A stretch of 52,097 bases of DNA from Bacillota bacterium (GTDB taxonomy: Bacteria > Bacillota > SHA-98 > Ch115 > JABLXJ01): positions 1 through 52,097 of the forward strand of contig DUMQ01000072.1 in the NCBI GenBank assembly GCA_012839815.1, given 5' to 3'. Under the pieces are notes generated by a model that was not told where the DNA came from, searched no databases, and worked only from the letters and a program-made list of their open reading frames with translations. Position numbers and translations under genes: made by a program. Shown piece by piece: positions 33,997 to 42,870 of the stretch; positions within the stretch are counted from its first letter, which is position 1; every line of letters begins with the position of its first letter.

Positions 33997-34473
33997 TTGG
34001 ATGAAGACATGAGGATCATATATCACTGTTATGGGAGCGCTCATTCATCGGTGGTCGCTGCTGCGATTCACGTCGGGATATTGCCCTCTGATCGCGTACC
34101 CTCAGCACGAGAGATCCTTGATGTCCCGCATTTCGACAGGACTGGCTCAGACGAGATCGGGACGTGCTTTTTTATGGGGGAAGATGAGGGAGGGAACCAT
34201 GTCTATATAATGGGGATGGGGCATGCCAAGGATATTGTCAGGCGGGCCATATACAGCATCCTGGAGATATATGGGATACCAAGATCGGACTTGTTGCTGG
34301 TGAACGCCCTCCCGCAGGTAGGCCTGATAACCAGGGTCGGGGGCGTGCTCTCAAGGCGAATAGGGTTGGTTAGGGCGGGGCGACCGCTCACGATCTATGG
34401 TATTCAGAGGTCCTATCGAAACTTTGTCCGGATGGTCGCCTCGATAAAGCGCGAAATAGGTGTCGCGAAATAG
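33997..34473 (+). CDS. DUF3189 family protein
   Basis: A 158-residue protein of the DUF3189 family: MRIIYHCYGSAHSSVVAAAI at the start, VPHFDRTGSDEIGTCFFMGED and YIMGMGHAKDIVRRA. It has no membrane segment and its function is unknown; the family occurs mostly in Bacillota with sporulation genes. TTG 33997 follows GGGGAAGGA (33982-33990) at 6 bases; ATG 34009 is an alternative. Three copies of GCGAAATAGG (34451, 34465 and 34474) span its last codons and stop. Confidence 0.78.
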   Translation: MDEDMRIIYHCYGSAHSSVVAAAIHVGILPSDRVPSAREILDVPHFDRTGSDEIGTCFFMGEDEGGNHVYIMGMGHAKDIVRRAIYSILEIYGIPRSDLLLVNALPQVGLITRVGGVLSRRIGLVRAGRPLTIYGIQRSYRNFVRMVASIKREIGVAK

Positions 34474-34488
34474 GCGAAATAGGTGTTG

Positions 34489-34517
34489 TTGACAGGCCTT
34501 TAATGGTATGATACACT
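34489..34517 (+). promoter_or_regulatory. sigma-A promoter for prsA-like gene
   Basis: TTGACA (34489-34494), 17 bases, TACACT (34512-34517). It lies just after the DUF3189 stop and about 90 bases before the GTG at 34608. Confidence 0.65.
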
Positions 34518-34607
34518 GAGCTTGGCGTTTCATAGGACGTTTCATGGATTTCATGAGATTGGATTATGATAGGTGTCTTCGACGCGGAGAAGGGAGAGGG
34601 TCGGGGC

Positions 34608-35513
34608 GTGAAGCATAAGACCGGTGTGGTGATTGTGATCACCCTGGCGGTAGCATTACTGGTCGCCTGCGGCGTGTGGTATATTTATTCCGATATCAAT
34701 GCGGTAGCTAAAGTAAACGGAAAGGCCATATCCTGGTCCAGCTTCCATAAGGCTCTGGAGCATCAAGGAGGAAAGCAGGTCCTGTCTGCGATGATCCGCG
34801 AGGAGCTCATACGCCAGGCTGCTGCACGGGAGGGTATCTCAGCCAGCAAGGCCGATATTGACGAGGAAATGAGCAACCTTGTTAAGCAATTTGGCTCCGA
34901 GGCGGCGTTCGAATCTGTATTGACTCAGTACGGTATGACAAAGAAGGATGTGCTGGACCAGATAGAGGTAAGCTTGTTGCTTAATGCTCTGGCTACGAAG
35001 GACGTTACCGTGACGGATGAGGAGCTCTTGAAGTACTATAACGAGCATAAGGCTGATTTCAAAGAGCCTGAACAGGTTAGGGCCAGGCACATACTTGTGT
35101 TCGATGAAAAAGAGGCGAAGGGGATCCTGGCACAATTGAAGTCGGGCGCTGATTTCGCTAAGATGGCGAAAGAGAAGTCCAAGGATCCCGGGACGAAGGA
35201 TAAAGGCGGCGATCTGGGTTATTTCCAACGTGGTACGATGGACCCGGAATTCGAAAAGGCTGCCTTCTCCCTCGGCGTTGGCCAGACTAGCGGCATCGTT
35301 AAGTCCGCCTATGGCTATCACATAATAAGGGTGGAGGCAAGAAAGCCAGAAAGGCAATTGGCGTTTGATGAAGTGAAAGGCAGGATTGAAAAGCAGGTCA
35401 AGAGGGATAAGGCGAAGCCGGCTGGCGAGGTTATAGCCGGGCTGGCCCGAAATGCTAGGATAAAAATAAATTCCAAGAGCCTGAGGAGTGTGCTGGATAC
35501 TCTGGCGTATTGA
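34608..35513 (+). CDS. prsA: peptidylprolyl isomerase lipoprotein (PrsA/SurA-like foldase)
   Basis: A 301-residue foldase that assists secreted proteins outside the membrane. From GTG 34608 there is a lipoprotein signal with lipobox LVAC (C21), which supports this start, together with AGGGAGAGGG (34591-34600). A SurA-like N-terminal chaperone region (about 30-150) follows, then a parvulin domain (about 160-250) with VRARHILVFDEKEAKGIL, DKGGDLGYFQRG and SAYGYHIIRVEARK. It has its own sigma-A promoter and a terminator-like hairpin at 35588-35606. Confidence 0.85.
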   Translation: MKHKTGVVIVITLAVALLVACGVWYIYSDINAVAKVNGKAISWSSFHKALEHQGGKQVLSAMIREELIRQAAAREGISASKADIDEEMSNLVKQFGSEAAFESVLTQYGMTKKDVLDQIEVSLLLNALATKDVTVTDEELLKYYNEHKADFKEPEQVRARHILVFDEKEAKGILAQLKSGADFAKMAKEKSKDPGTKDKGGDLGYFQRGTMDPEFEKAAFSLGVGQTSGIVKSAYGYHIIRVEARKPERQLAFDEVKGRIEKQVKRDKAKPAGEVIAGLARNARIKINSKSLRSVLDTLAY

Positions 35514-35587
35514 GAGTACCTGCAATTGAGAGTACGTGCATGAGAGTACCAGCAAAGGCGGCATTATCAGGATGTCTTGGGTGAAAG

Positions 35588-35612
35588 AGGAGGGGTTATC
35601 CCTCCTTTCCCT
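35588..35612 (+). terminator. terminator-like hairpin after prsA-like gene
   Basis: AGGAGGG (35588-35594) pairs with CCCTCCT (35600-35606) around a 5-nt loop and is followed by TTCCCTTT. The tail is only partly T-rich, so termination may be incomplete. Confidence 0.55.
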
Positions 35613-35672
35613 TTGCAGTGAAGGAGATTCCAGCACGACCTCGAATTATCAAATGGTGGGGCGGTTTATTAA

Positions 35673-37196
35673 ATGACCAGGATGAAAACTGCAGCGAAAA
35701 CAGGGAGGGGGGCTAGAGTAGCCGCGATCAAGCCCGGGTCAGCCGCCAGCGAGGCCGGCCTGGAGGGAGGCGATATCGTCCTTGGCATCAACGGCTCTCC
35801 TATCGCTGATATTATAGATTACAGGTTCCTTGAAACGGACACACACCTTGAGCTCGAGGTCATGAAGAAAGACGGGGAGCTCTGGGTGATAGATATAGAC
35901 AAGGATTATGACGAGGACATAGGGATAGAGTTCGAGTCTGTGACGTTTGACGGGATCAAGACGTGTCGGAATAGGTGCATATTTTGCTTCATAGACCAGT
36001 TGCCGGGTGGCCTGAGGGAGAGTCTTTATGTCAAAGATGATGATTACCGCCTCTCATTTTTATACGGGAACTTCATTACCCTGACAAACATGGCCCATGC
36101 TGATCTCGAACGTATTGCACGGATGAAGCTTTCGCCCCTTTACATCTCGGTTCACGCAACCTTACCTGAGATCCGGGCAAGGCTTCTGGGCAATCGAAAC
36201 GCCGGGCGGGTCATGGATCAAATTGGCTGGCTGGCCGGTTCCGGTATAGAGATGCACATCCAGGTAGTATTGTGCCCCGGTTTGAATGACGGGCGGGTAC
36301 TGGATACTACCATATCTGACCTGGCCGGTTTCTGGCCGCGTGTGAAATCCATCGGAGTTGTCCCCGTCGGCCTTACGCGTTACAGGGACGGGCTTCACCC
36401 TCTGAGACCGGTAACGAAGCTCGAAGCTCAAGCCGTGGTTGACCAAATTGAGGGATGGGCGGCGGAATTCAGGCGGCGGTTCGGGTATTCGTTTTGTTTC
36501 GCCGCTGACGAATTCTACCTCATGGCGGGGCGTGAGGTGCCGGACGCTTCAGCTTATGAGGATTTCCCCCAACTTGAAAACGGTATAGGGCTCATCCGGT
36601 TATTCCGTGACGAGCTCGACAAGCTACGCGGGCTTCAGGCCCCAACCCGAGCTCGCGGGGGCCGGGGCCAGGGCCGGATTTCCAGGAGCATATCCGTTGT
36701 GACAGGCATTCTTGCACAAGATATAATTAAAGAGGCGGCTTCATTTGTAGAGGAGAGCCTCCCGGGGCTTAGCTTGAGAGTATACCCGGTGAGAAACCGG
36801 TTCTTCGGCGATACTATCTCGGTTGCCGGCCTTGTCACCGGGAGAGACGTTATTGAGACCCTCTCCGCACAAGGAGCACCGACAACCGGAGGGATAGCAA
36901 TCCCGTCAGTAATGCTGAAAGCGGGCGAGAACGTCTTCCTAGACGGGATGAGCACGGGAGATATTGAAGCGGCTTTACATGGGCCGGTACACGTAATAGA
37001 GCCGACGCCGGGGGCGCTGTTTAAACTGGCGTGCGAGATCATGGGGGAGCGGGTCAGCGACGCGCGGTCCGGCCGCCCCGAACTCGACCCGGCAACGGCA
37101 GGGCATGGAGAAAGGCGGGTTAAGATCGGTGGTGAATACGCCGGTTGTAGCGATAGTGGGAAGACCCAATGTGGGGAAATCTACGCTATTCAATAG
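35673..37196 (+). CDS. PDZ and radical SAM protein, DUF512 family
   Basis: A 507-residue protein with an N-terminal PDZ-like domain (about residues 12-75, IKPGSAASEAGLEGGDIVLG), a radical SAM-like cysteine motif C98-x3-C102-x2-C105 (CRNRCIFCFIDQLPGG), and the DUF512 C-terminal domain. The function of the family is not settled. In many Clostridia the gene lies directly before der, as here, with a 68-base overlap to the chosen der start. A short low-complexity arginine/glycine stretch (ARGGRGQGR) lies near residue 330. Confidence 0.88.
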   Translation: MTRMKTAAKTGRGARVAAIKPGSAASEAGLEGGDIVLGINGSPIADIIDYRFLETDTHLELEVMKKDGELWVIDIDKDYDEDIGIEFESVTFDGIKTCRNRCIFCFIDQLPGGLRESLYVKDDDYRLSFLYGNFITLTNMAHADLERIARMKLSPLYISVHATLPEIRARLLGNRNAGRVMDQIGWLAGSGIEMHIQVVLCPGLNDGRVLDTTISDLAGFWPRVKSIGVVPVGLTRYRDGLHPLRPVTKLEAQAVVDQIEGWAAEFRRRFGYSFCFAADEFYLMAGREVPDASAYEDFPQLENGIGLIRLFRDELDKLRGLQAPTRARGGRGQGRISRSISVVTGILAQDIIKEAASFVEESLPGLSLRVYPVRNRFFGDTISVAGLVTGRDVIETLSAQGAPTTGGIAIPSVMLKAGENVFLDGMSTGDIEAALHGPVHVIEPTPGALFKLACEIMGERVSDARSGRPELDPATAGHGERRVKIGGEYAGCSDSGKTQCGEIYAIQ

Positions 37197-38487
37197 AATC
37201 ATAGGGGCCAGGGTGGCTATTGTTGAAAAGACGCCCGGCGTAACCAGGGATAGGATATATGAATGGGCGGAGTGGCGAGGCAGGCGCTTCCTGCTTGTAG
37301 ATACCGGTGGGATTGACGTGACCCCGGAGAAGGCCAGGACCGGAACCCGGGAGGATGACCCGGAGATCATAGAGAAGACGCGGCGCCAGGCCGAAATCGC
37401 CATAGCCGAAGCGGACATTATATTGTTTGTTGTCGACGCCAGGGACGGCGTTACGCCAGGTGATCATGATATCGCCGGTATCCTTCGACGCTCGGGGAAG
37501 CCGGTCCTCCTCGTCGCTAACAAGCTCGAGGGTGGAGGGAGACTTGAGGCCAGGCATATGGAGTTTTACGAATTAGGCCTTGGCGAGGCCTTCCCAATCT
37601 CGGCCATGCATGGCGAGGGCGTGGGGGATCTCCTCGATGCCGTAACGGAAATCATTGGAGGGCCGGGAGGTGCCGCTGAAGATGAAGGTGCCGGAGATGC
37701 TATAAAAATGGCCGTGGTCGGGCGCCCGAATGTTGGGAAATCCTCCCTTGTCAATAGAATCCTTGGCGAGGAAAGGTTTATAGTGAGCGACGTGCCCGGG
37801 ACGACGAGGGATGCCATAGATACCCTATTTCGTCATGGGGACCAGCTGTTTGAAATCATTGATACGGCGGGAATCAGGCGTAAATCAAGGATCAAGGACC
37901 AGCTTGAAAGGTATTCCGTTGTCAGGGCGCTCCGTGCAATAGATAGATGTGATGTCGCCGTCCTCGTTCTGGACGCCGTTGAAGGAGCGACTGAGCAAGA
38001 GACAAAGATAGGGGGGTACATCCATGAGGCAGGACGCGGCTGCATAATCGCGGTAAATAAGTGGGACCTGGTTAAGGAGCGCGAAGATGTTGCGTCGGAG
38101 CTTGAAAGTGATATACGGAACACCCTCGGTTTCCTGGACTATGCCCCCATTGTTTTCACATCGGCCCTTACCGGTAAGGGGGTGGCAACGCTTCTCCGAA
38201 GGGTAAAGGACGTCTTCACCGGTTGGAGCTCCAGGATACAAACCTCAGCCCTGAACCAGGTGATCCAGGAGGCTATAGTGAGGGTCGAACCCCCTTCACA
38301 TAAAGGAAAGGAGTTAAAGGTATATTATGGAACCCAGGTCAGGTCCAGGCCGCCGGCTTTTGCGATATATGTAAATGATCCTGATTTGATGCACTTCTCT
38401 TATGAACGGTATCTCGAGAATGAGATACGGGAGGCTTTCGGTTTTGAGGGCACGAAGATAGAGCTATGGGCGCGCAGGAAGACCTGA
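37129..38487 (+). CDS. der: ribosome biogenesis GTPase Der
   Basis: A double-GTPase protein of about 452 residues needed for 50S subunit assembly. Both G domains are complete: VGRPNVGKSTLFNRIIG with DTGG, then VGRPNVGKSSLVNRILG with DTAG and NKWD. The first domain has NKLE in place of the usual NKxD. The C-terminal KH-like domain ends the protein. GTG 37129 or 37132 after AAAGGCGGG is preferred; ATG 37105 also lies in frame inside the DUF512 gene. Confidence 0.95.
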   Translation: MVNTPVVAIVGRPNVGKSTLFNRIIGARVAIVEKTPGVTRDRIYEWAEWRGRRFLLVDTGGIDVTPEKARTGTREDDPEIIEKTRRQAEIAIAEADIILFVVDARDGVTPGDHDIAGILRRSGKPVLLVANKLEGGGRLEARHMEFYELGLGEAFPISAMHGEGVGDLLDAVTEIIGGPGGAAEDEGAGDAIKMAVVGRPNVGKSSLVNRILGEERFIVSDVPGTTRDAIDTLFRHGDQLFEIIDTAGIRRKSRIKDQLERYSVVRALRAIDRCDVAVLVLDAVEGATEQETKIGGYIHEAGRGCIIAVNKWDLVKEREDVASELESDIRNTLGFLDYAPIVFTSALTGKGVATLLRRVKDVFTGWSSRIQTSALNQVIQEAIVRVEPPSHKGKELKVYYGTQVRSRPPAFAIYVNDPDLMHFSYERYLENEIREAFGFEGTKIELWARRKT

Positions 38488-38625
38488 ATAAACAGCGCCG
38501 GCAATGGAACGAGGTTACGACGGCGGTGAAGCTACAGGCCGGCTAAGGTACAAGCCAAGGTATAGAAAAAGCACAAGAAGAGATGTTAGAGGAAAACTTA
38601 AGCTGGGATAGGGGGCAGGGGAAGC

Positions 38626-39267
38626 GTGGGGACGGCTGATATTGGTGCAGGGACAATTGCTGTATCTGTAATTATGAGCTACATCATTGGGTCAATCCCA
38701 TTTGGTTATGTCGTGGGGAGGTTGCACCGGGGGGTTGATGTTAGAAAGTACGGGAGCGGCAATATTGGAGCAACTAATGTTTTGCGCGTCCTGGGGCCGT
38801 TTCCTGCCTTTTTGGTCCTCCTGGGCGATTTCGCAAAGGGTGCCGTTGCGACAGCCTGGGGGTTTAAAATCGGCGGGCCCCTTATGGCTACCGTATGCGG
38901 CGTCGCCGTGGTGCTTGGAGGGCACTGGTCGGTTTTTCTCAAGTTTGGCGGCGGGAAAGGCATAGCCGTAAGCACAGGAGTGGTAACCGTTTTGATGCCC
39001 AAGGCCGTCGTTATACTCGCAGTTGTCTGGGTTGTCATAGTAGCCCTTACGCGGTATGTCTCCCTTGGATCTGTACTTATCGCGGTTCTTTTCCCGTTTA
39101 TCGCGTGGGCCCTGGGCGGGCCTCGCGAGTATCTCCCCACGAGCGTTTTGATCGCACTCCTTGTGATTTATAAACACAGGTCGAATATTAAGAGATTGAT
39201 TGCCGGGACAGAATACAAGCTGGGTCAAAAGGTAAACTCGGCTCATGGTAAGGACAACAATGCGTGA
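38626..39267 (+). CDS. plsY: glycerol-3-phosphate acyltransferase PlsY
   Basis: A 213-residue membrane enzyme that moves the acyl group from acyl-phosphate to glycerol 3-phosphate, the first step of phospholipid synthesis. Motifs 1-3 are present: SIPFGYVVGRLHRGVDVRKY, GSGNIGATNVLR, GGHWSVFLKFGGGKGIAVSTG. Five or so membrane segments are seen. The start is GTG after GGCAGGGG. It follows der by 138 bases; gpsA, the frequent next gene, is absent. Confidence 0.93.
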   Translation: MGTADIGAGTIAVSVIMSYIIGSIPFGYVVGRLHRGVDVRKYGSGNIGATNVLRVLGPFPAFLVLLGDFAKGAVATAWGFKIGGPLMATVCGVAVVLGGHWSVFLKFGGGKGIAVSTGVVTVLMPKAVVILAVVWVVIVALTRYVSLGSVLIAVLFPFIAWALGGPREYLPTSVLIALLVIYKHRSNIKRLIAGTEYKLGQKVNSAHGKDNNA

Positions 39268-39357
39268 GGAAGGGCCTGAAGAAAAGAGATCGCGTGTGAA
39301 ATCGTGTAAAATTATTGAAGGAATATATAAAGATATAATTTGTGGGAGGGAGAAACC

Positions 39358-39711
39358 GTGAAGAACAATTTAATAATGCTGGGGTTAAGCTTGGGTATAT
39401 CAATACTTGTCGCGATTTGGGCCTACCGGGATGCCCGGACGCGCGATTCCAACCCATTTTTGTGGAGCGCAGGAGCTGTGATCGGTGGTTTGATGTTGCC
39501 ATTTCTCGGCGCGCTTCTGGTACCGGTGCTTTATATAATTTTCAGGCCAAAGGGCCATCTCAACACGTGCCCGCATTGTAATAGGAAATACATTAATTAT
39601 CTGGCCTTCTGCCCTCATTGCGGCAAACCAGTCAAGAAAGAATGTCTGAGATGTCACGAGAATATGGAGCTCGATGCGACAGAATGTCCCTATTGTCGGA
39701 TGAAGGCATAA
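39358..39711 (+). CDS. membrane protein with double zinc ribbon
   Basis: A 117-residue protein with two N-terminal membrane segments (about residues 5-23 and 40-63) and a cytoplasmic tail holding four CxxC pairs: CPHCNRKY, CPHCGKPV, CLRCHENM and CPYCRMKA, that is two zinc ribbons. GTG 39358 has GGGAGGGAG upstream. The upstream 80 bases are AT-rich (39295-39340). Function unknown; such proteins are often regulatory or scaffolding. Confidence 0.75.
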   Translation: MKNNLIMLGLSLGISILVAIWAYRDARTRDSNPFLWSAGAVIGGLMLPFLGALLVPVLYIIFRPKGHLNTCPHCNRKYINYLAFCPHCGKPVKKECLRCHENMELDATECPYCRMKA

Positions 39712-39835
39712 GCGAACCTCGCCGCCACCCGGGGATGGAGATACTCGGGCAAAAATGAAGATGGGGGAAGGATTTACTCGCCGAGTGTCGAAAAGCTAAC
39801 TATGTTATTCTGATATCCTTACGGGGGGAGCGGGG

Positions 39836-40717
39836 GTGCTCGATAAGCGCGGGAGGATAGAGAACCTCATTGAACAGCTTACTGCTTTGGAGAAAGACCT
39901 CGAAACCCTCGATGAGAAAATACGCGATAAGGCGAGCGACCAGATGGTCCGTGCGCGCGAGGAGATAATTGACCTCCTCCTGGTGGCGTTGAAGGAGGGT
40001 GATGTTACGGCGCGCCGCGGGGCTGCATACGGCCTTGGTAAACTCCGGGACCAGAGGGCTGTCCAGGCATTGATTTATGCGCTAAATGATGACGATGACT
40101 CGGTTCGCGGTTGGGCGGCGGAAGCCCTGGGTCTTCTGGGGGATAAAAGCGCGATACGCCCCTTGATCCTGGCGTTGAAGGACCCGAATCCGTATGTTGG
40201 TTACAGCGTCTCGTCTTCGCTAAAACGTATAATTGACGAAAAGGATATCATGTTCCTCATCGAAGCATTAAGAAACCCCGAGCGTAACATACGCCGGAGA
40301 GTGGCGAAGATCCTCGGGGAACTGCGAGATGACAGGGCTGTCCCGGCTCTTATGGCCCTTGTCGGAGATGAGGACAAGGGGGTTCGGTACGAGGCCGTCG
40401 AGGCGCTGAGAAGGATCGGCGATCACAGGGCCGTTGATTCCTTGATTACAGCCCTTAGTGATGAGTGCCGAGATATCCGCTATAGCGCTATTCAGGCCTT
40501 GCGTAGTTTCGGGAACAGGAGGGCCGTTGAACCCCTCGTCCGGTTATGCTTTGAAGATGAAGACCTGCGTTTCCATGCCCTACATGCCTTGAAGGCAATC
40601 TGTGGCGATGACGCTGTGCGTCCTGTCGTCAACGCCCTTGAAGAGGTCCGGAATCTTGTCAGTATTACGGCTGCTCGCGTCTTGGCCCAGGGAGAGCTTC
40701 ATAGGGCGAGCGGGTGA
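39836..40717 (+). CDS. HEAT repeat protein (PBS lyase-type repeats)
   Basis: A 293-residue soluble protein made of an N-terminal coiled coil (about 1-50) and six or more HEAT repeats of about 31 residues, such as RRGAAYGLGKLRDQRAVQAL, VRGWAAEALGLLGDKSAI and VRYEAVEALRRIGDHRAV. HEAT repeats bind other proteins; no enzyme motif is seen. The start is GTG with a G-rich tract upstream. The gene is monocistronic with a terminator at 40799-40819. Confidence 0.8.
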   Translation: MLDKRGRIENLIEQLTALEKDLETLDEKIRDKASDQMVRAREEIIDLLLVALKEGDVTARRGAAYGLGKLRDQRAVQALIYALNDDDDSVRGWAAEALGLLGDKSAIRPLILALKDPNPYVGYSVSSSLKRIIDEKDIMFLIEALRNPERNIRRRVAKILGELRDDRAVPALMALVGDEDKGVRYEAVEALRRIGDHRAVDSLITALSDECRDIRYSAIQALRSFGNRRAVEPLVRLCFEDEDLRFHALHALKAICGDDAVRPVVNALEEVRNLVSITAARVLAQGELHRASG

Positions 40718-40798
40718 AACGCGAGCGCGGACCGGGAGATGCACTGTTGGCCTGCAAAGGGGGCCGGGTGAGACTAAAGATACGCCGAAAGGCAAGAT

Positions 40799-40819
40799 AC
40801 GCCGGAAGGCGTCTTTTTT
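40799..40819 (+). terminator. intrinsic terminator after HEAT gene
   Basis: ACGCC-GGAA-GGCGT (40799-40812), then C and six T. The preceding 17 bases (AGATACGCCGAAAGGCA) are a near copy of the arm and loop, so the element looks like a tandem duplication of the hairpin. Confidence 0.75.
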
Positions 40820-40949
40820 CACATATAAACATATTAAACATATAGATTGAAGAGGATAAGCTATAAAAAAGAAGATAAGCCAAGGGAATACCTGGATTGT
40901 TTAGGCATATGTTATACATAATTATTTATTGAGGGGAAGTTGAACTGTT

Positions 40950-41621
40950 ATGTCGACGGGGATAACGCAGGTGGAGGTCGTATGGCGGCTTGCCCTTGCC
41001 TGTCTTCTCGGCGGGCTTATAGGGCTTGAGCGCGAAAGCCATAGAAGACCGGCCGGATTTAGAACCCATATACTGGTCTCGGTCGGCTCGTGCCTTGTGA
41101 TGATTCTTTCCATCCATGGCTTCAGCGAATTTACGACCGTAACGCGTGACCCTGCGCGGCTCGCGGCCCAGGTGGTAAGCGGCATAGGCTTCCTGGGGGC
41201 AGGCACGATCTTCAGGGAAGGCCTGACAGTCAAAGGCCTGACCACCGCAGCGAGCCTCTGGGTTGTGGCAGGGATAGGGCTTGCCGTCGGTAGCGGGGCG
41301 TATCTCGCCGCAACGGTCACCACTGCCATGGTTGTCGCCGTCTTGATAGTCCTGGACAGAGTTGAGAAGAACCTTATTTATACAAAGCAAAATACGCTTT
41401 TTGTCGCGGCATCCGACAAGCCCGGCCAGCTCGGGGCGGTCGCAACGACGCTCGGGCGTTTTGGGGTAAGCATTAAAGGGGTCGACATGGAGTTTGTTGA
41501 GCAGGACAATGAGGCCCGCATCCACCTGTCCCTGGAAGTACCCTCGAATGTGCCACGGGAGAAGCTCATAGAGGAGATATCGCATCTTCCCGGCGTTCAC
41601 GAGGTGAAATACGGCCACTAA
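40950..41621 (+). CDS. MgtC/SapB family membrane protein with ACT-like tail
   Basis: A 223-residue protein. The N-terminal half has about four membrane segments with the MgtC core LLGGLIGLERESHRRPAGFR, VSGIGFLGAGTIFREG and VKGLTTAASLWVVAGIG. The C-terminal half (LFVAASDKPGQLGAVATTLG) is an ACT-like sensor domain. MgtC proteins modulate ATPases or magnesium-related adaptation; the partner here is unknown. GAGGGGAAG lies upstream of the ATG. Confidence 0.87.
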   Translation: MSTGITQVEVVWRLALACLLGGLIGLERESHRRPAGFRTHILVSVGSCLVMILSIHGFSEFTTVTRDPARLAAQVVSGIGFLGAGTIFREGLTVKGLTTAASLWVVAGIGLAVGSGAYLAATVTTAMVVAVLIVLDRVEKNLIYTKQNTLFVAASDKPGQLGAVATTLGRFGVSIKGVDMEFVEQDNEARIHLSLEVPSNVPREKLIEEISHLPGVHEVKYGH

Positions 41622-41671
41622 ACTAAATTGAAAAATTGAAAAAACGAAAAATCTATTAGGTGAGTGAGTTA

Positions 41672-42430
41672 ATGGTAGTGCTTGTTACAAACGATGATGG
41701 TATATACTCTGACGGACTTCGTGCAGTTGTTAGGGCCTTGAAGGATATATCAAAGGTTGTAGTGTGCGCTCCGGACGGGGAAAGAAGCGCCACGGGGCAT
41801 GCTATAACAGTGTTCCGTCCCCTGCGTGTCGAGAGCGTTACCTTAGCGGATTTAGATGTCGAGGCGTGGATGGTCGACGGAACTCCATCTGATTGCGTTA
41901 AGCTTGCATGTGAGGTCCTGTTGGCTGAGCCGCCTGATGTAGTGGTATCGGGGATTAACCGTGGTCCGAACCTCGGTATGGACGTATTGTATTCAGGGAC
42001 GGTATCCGCCGCAATCGAAGGAGCTATTATGGGAATACCCTCAGTAGCCGTTTCCGTCGCTGCTTTCGAGGAATGCAATTATTCGGGTGCCTCGGCGTTC
42101 ACGGCACGCATGGTCAAGAAGATTGCGGAGGGAACCCTCCCGGCCGGCATCCTTCTTAATATTAATGTTCCCTCGATGGAGGATTCGGAGATTGCAGGTG
42201 TTGCCATAACCAGACTCGGGACCCGGAAATATAAGGACGTTTTCGATAAACGGATAGATCCGCGGGGGAGGACCTATTATTGGCTTGCTGGAGAGGTAGT
42301 TGAATGCGACGAATGCGATGATGTTGACGCAGTCGCCATCAAGAATAATATGATCTCTGTTACACCCATACATTTCGACCTCACCCGGTATGAACTCCTG
42401 GATGAGTTGAGGAAGCTCGATCTCAGATAA
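41672..42430 (+). CDS. surE: 5'-nucleotidase SurE
   Basis: A 252-residue metal-dependent phosphatase for nucleoside monophosphates. It has the metal-site start VLVTNDDGIYSDGL, APDGERSATGHAITV and VVSGINRGPNLGMDVLYSGT, all diagnostic. ATG 41672 follows AGGTGAG (41657-41663) at 8 bases; GTG 41660 is less likely. Confidence 0.94.
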   Translation: MVVLVTNDDGIYSDGLRAVVRALKDISKVVVCAPDGERSATGHAITVFRPLRVESVTLADLDVEAWMVDGTPSDCVKLACEVLLAEPPDVVVSGINRGPNLGMDVLYSGTVSAAIEGAIMGIPSVAVSVAAFEECNYSGASAFTARMVKKIAEGTLPAGILLNINVPSMEDSEIAGVAITRLGTRKYKDVFDKRIDPRGRTYYWLAGEVVECDECDDVDAVAIKNNMISVTPIHFDLTRYELLDELRKLDLR

Positions 42431-42534
42431 CCACCTAACCGCCATAATGGCACACTCGTGAGCTGGCATCTGGTGCACATGGTGCATATGATATCTATGC
42501 GAACCAGCAACCAGCGGACTTGGAGGGTGCCGTC

Positions 42535-42759
42535 GTGGAAGGGCATTACCCGGTTTTACCATTTGTTCTAATCGCGACCTTCATTTCATTTGTATGTATC
42601 CTTGAGATCGGGTTCGGGCTGTTTTTTGAGATTACAGGTGGAATGTCGTATAAGATCATGAGAATATGGGCAAAGGTGATCTTCGTTACAACCTGTGTGT
42701 ATGCTTTATCGATTTTGAGTATAGCTATATATATGCTGGCGGGGCTTATGGCGAGGTGA
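42535..42759 (+). CDS. small two-segment membrane protein
   Basis: A 74-residue protein, not recognised. Two membrane segments (FVLIATFISFVCILEIGFGL and VIFVTTCVYALSILSIAIYM) are joined by a short polar loop. GTG 42535 has GGAGGGTG (42522-42529) at 5 bases; TTG 42520 lies before that site. It lies between surE and ddl on the same strand; no function is proposed. Confidence 0.6.
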   Translation: MEGHYPVLPFVLIATFISFVCILEIGFGLFFEITGGMSYKIMRIWAKVIFVTTCVYALSILSIAIYMLAGLMAR

Positions 42760-42870
42760 AGGTTAAGGCAGGAATAGGGGTAAGAAAAATAGAATGAATA
42801 ATGAATAGGGAGTAAGGATAATAGGATTTAAAGAAAGCCAATAAAGCATGGCAAATTGGGGGACAATGGG

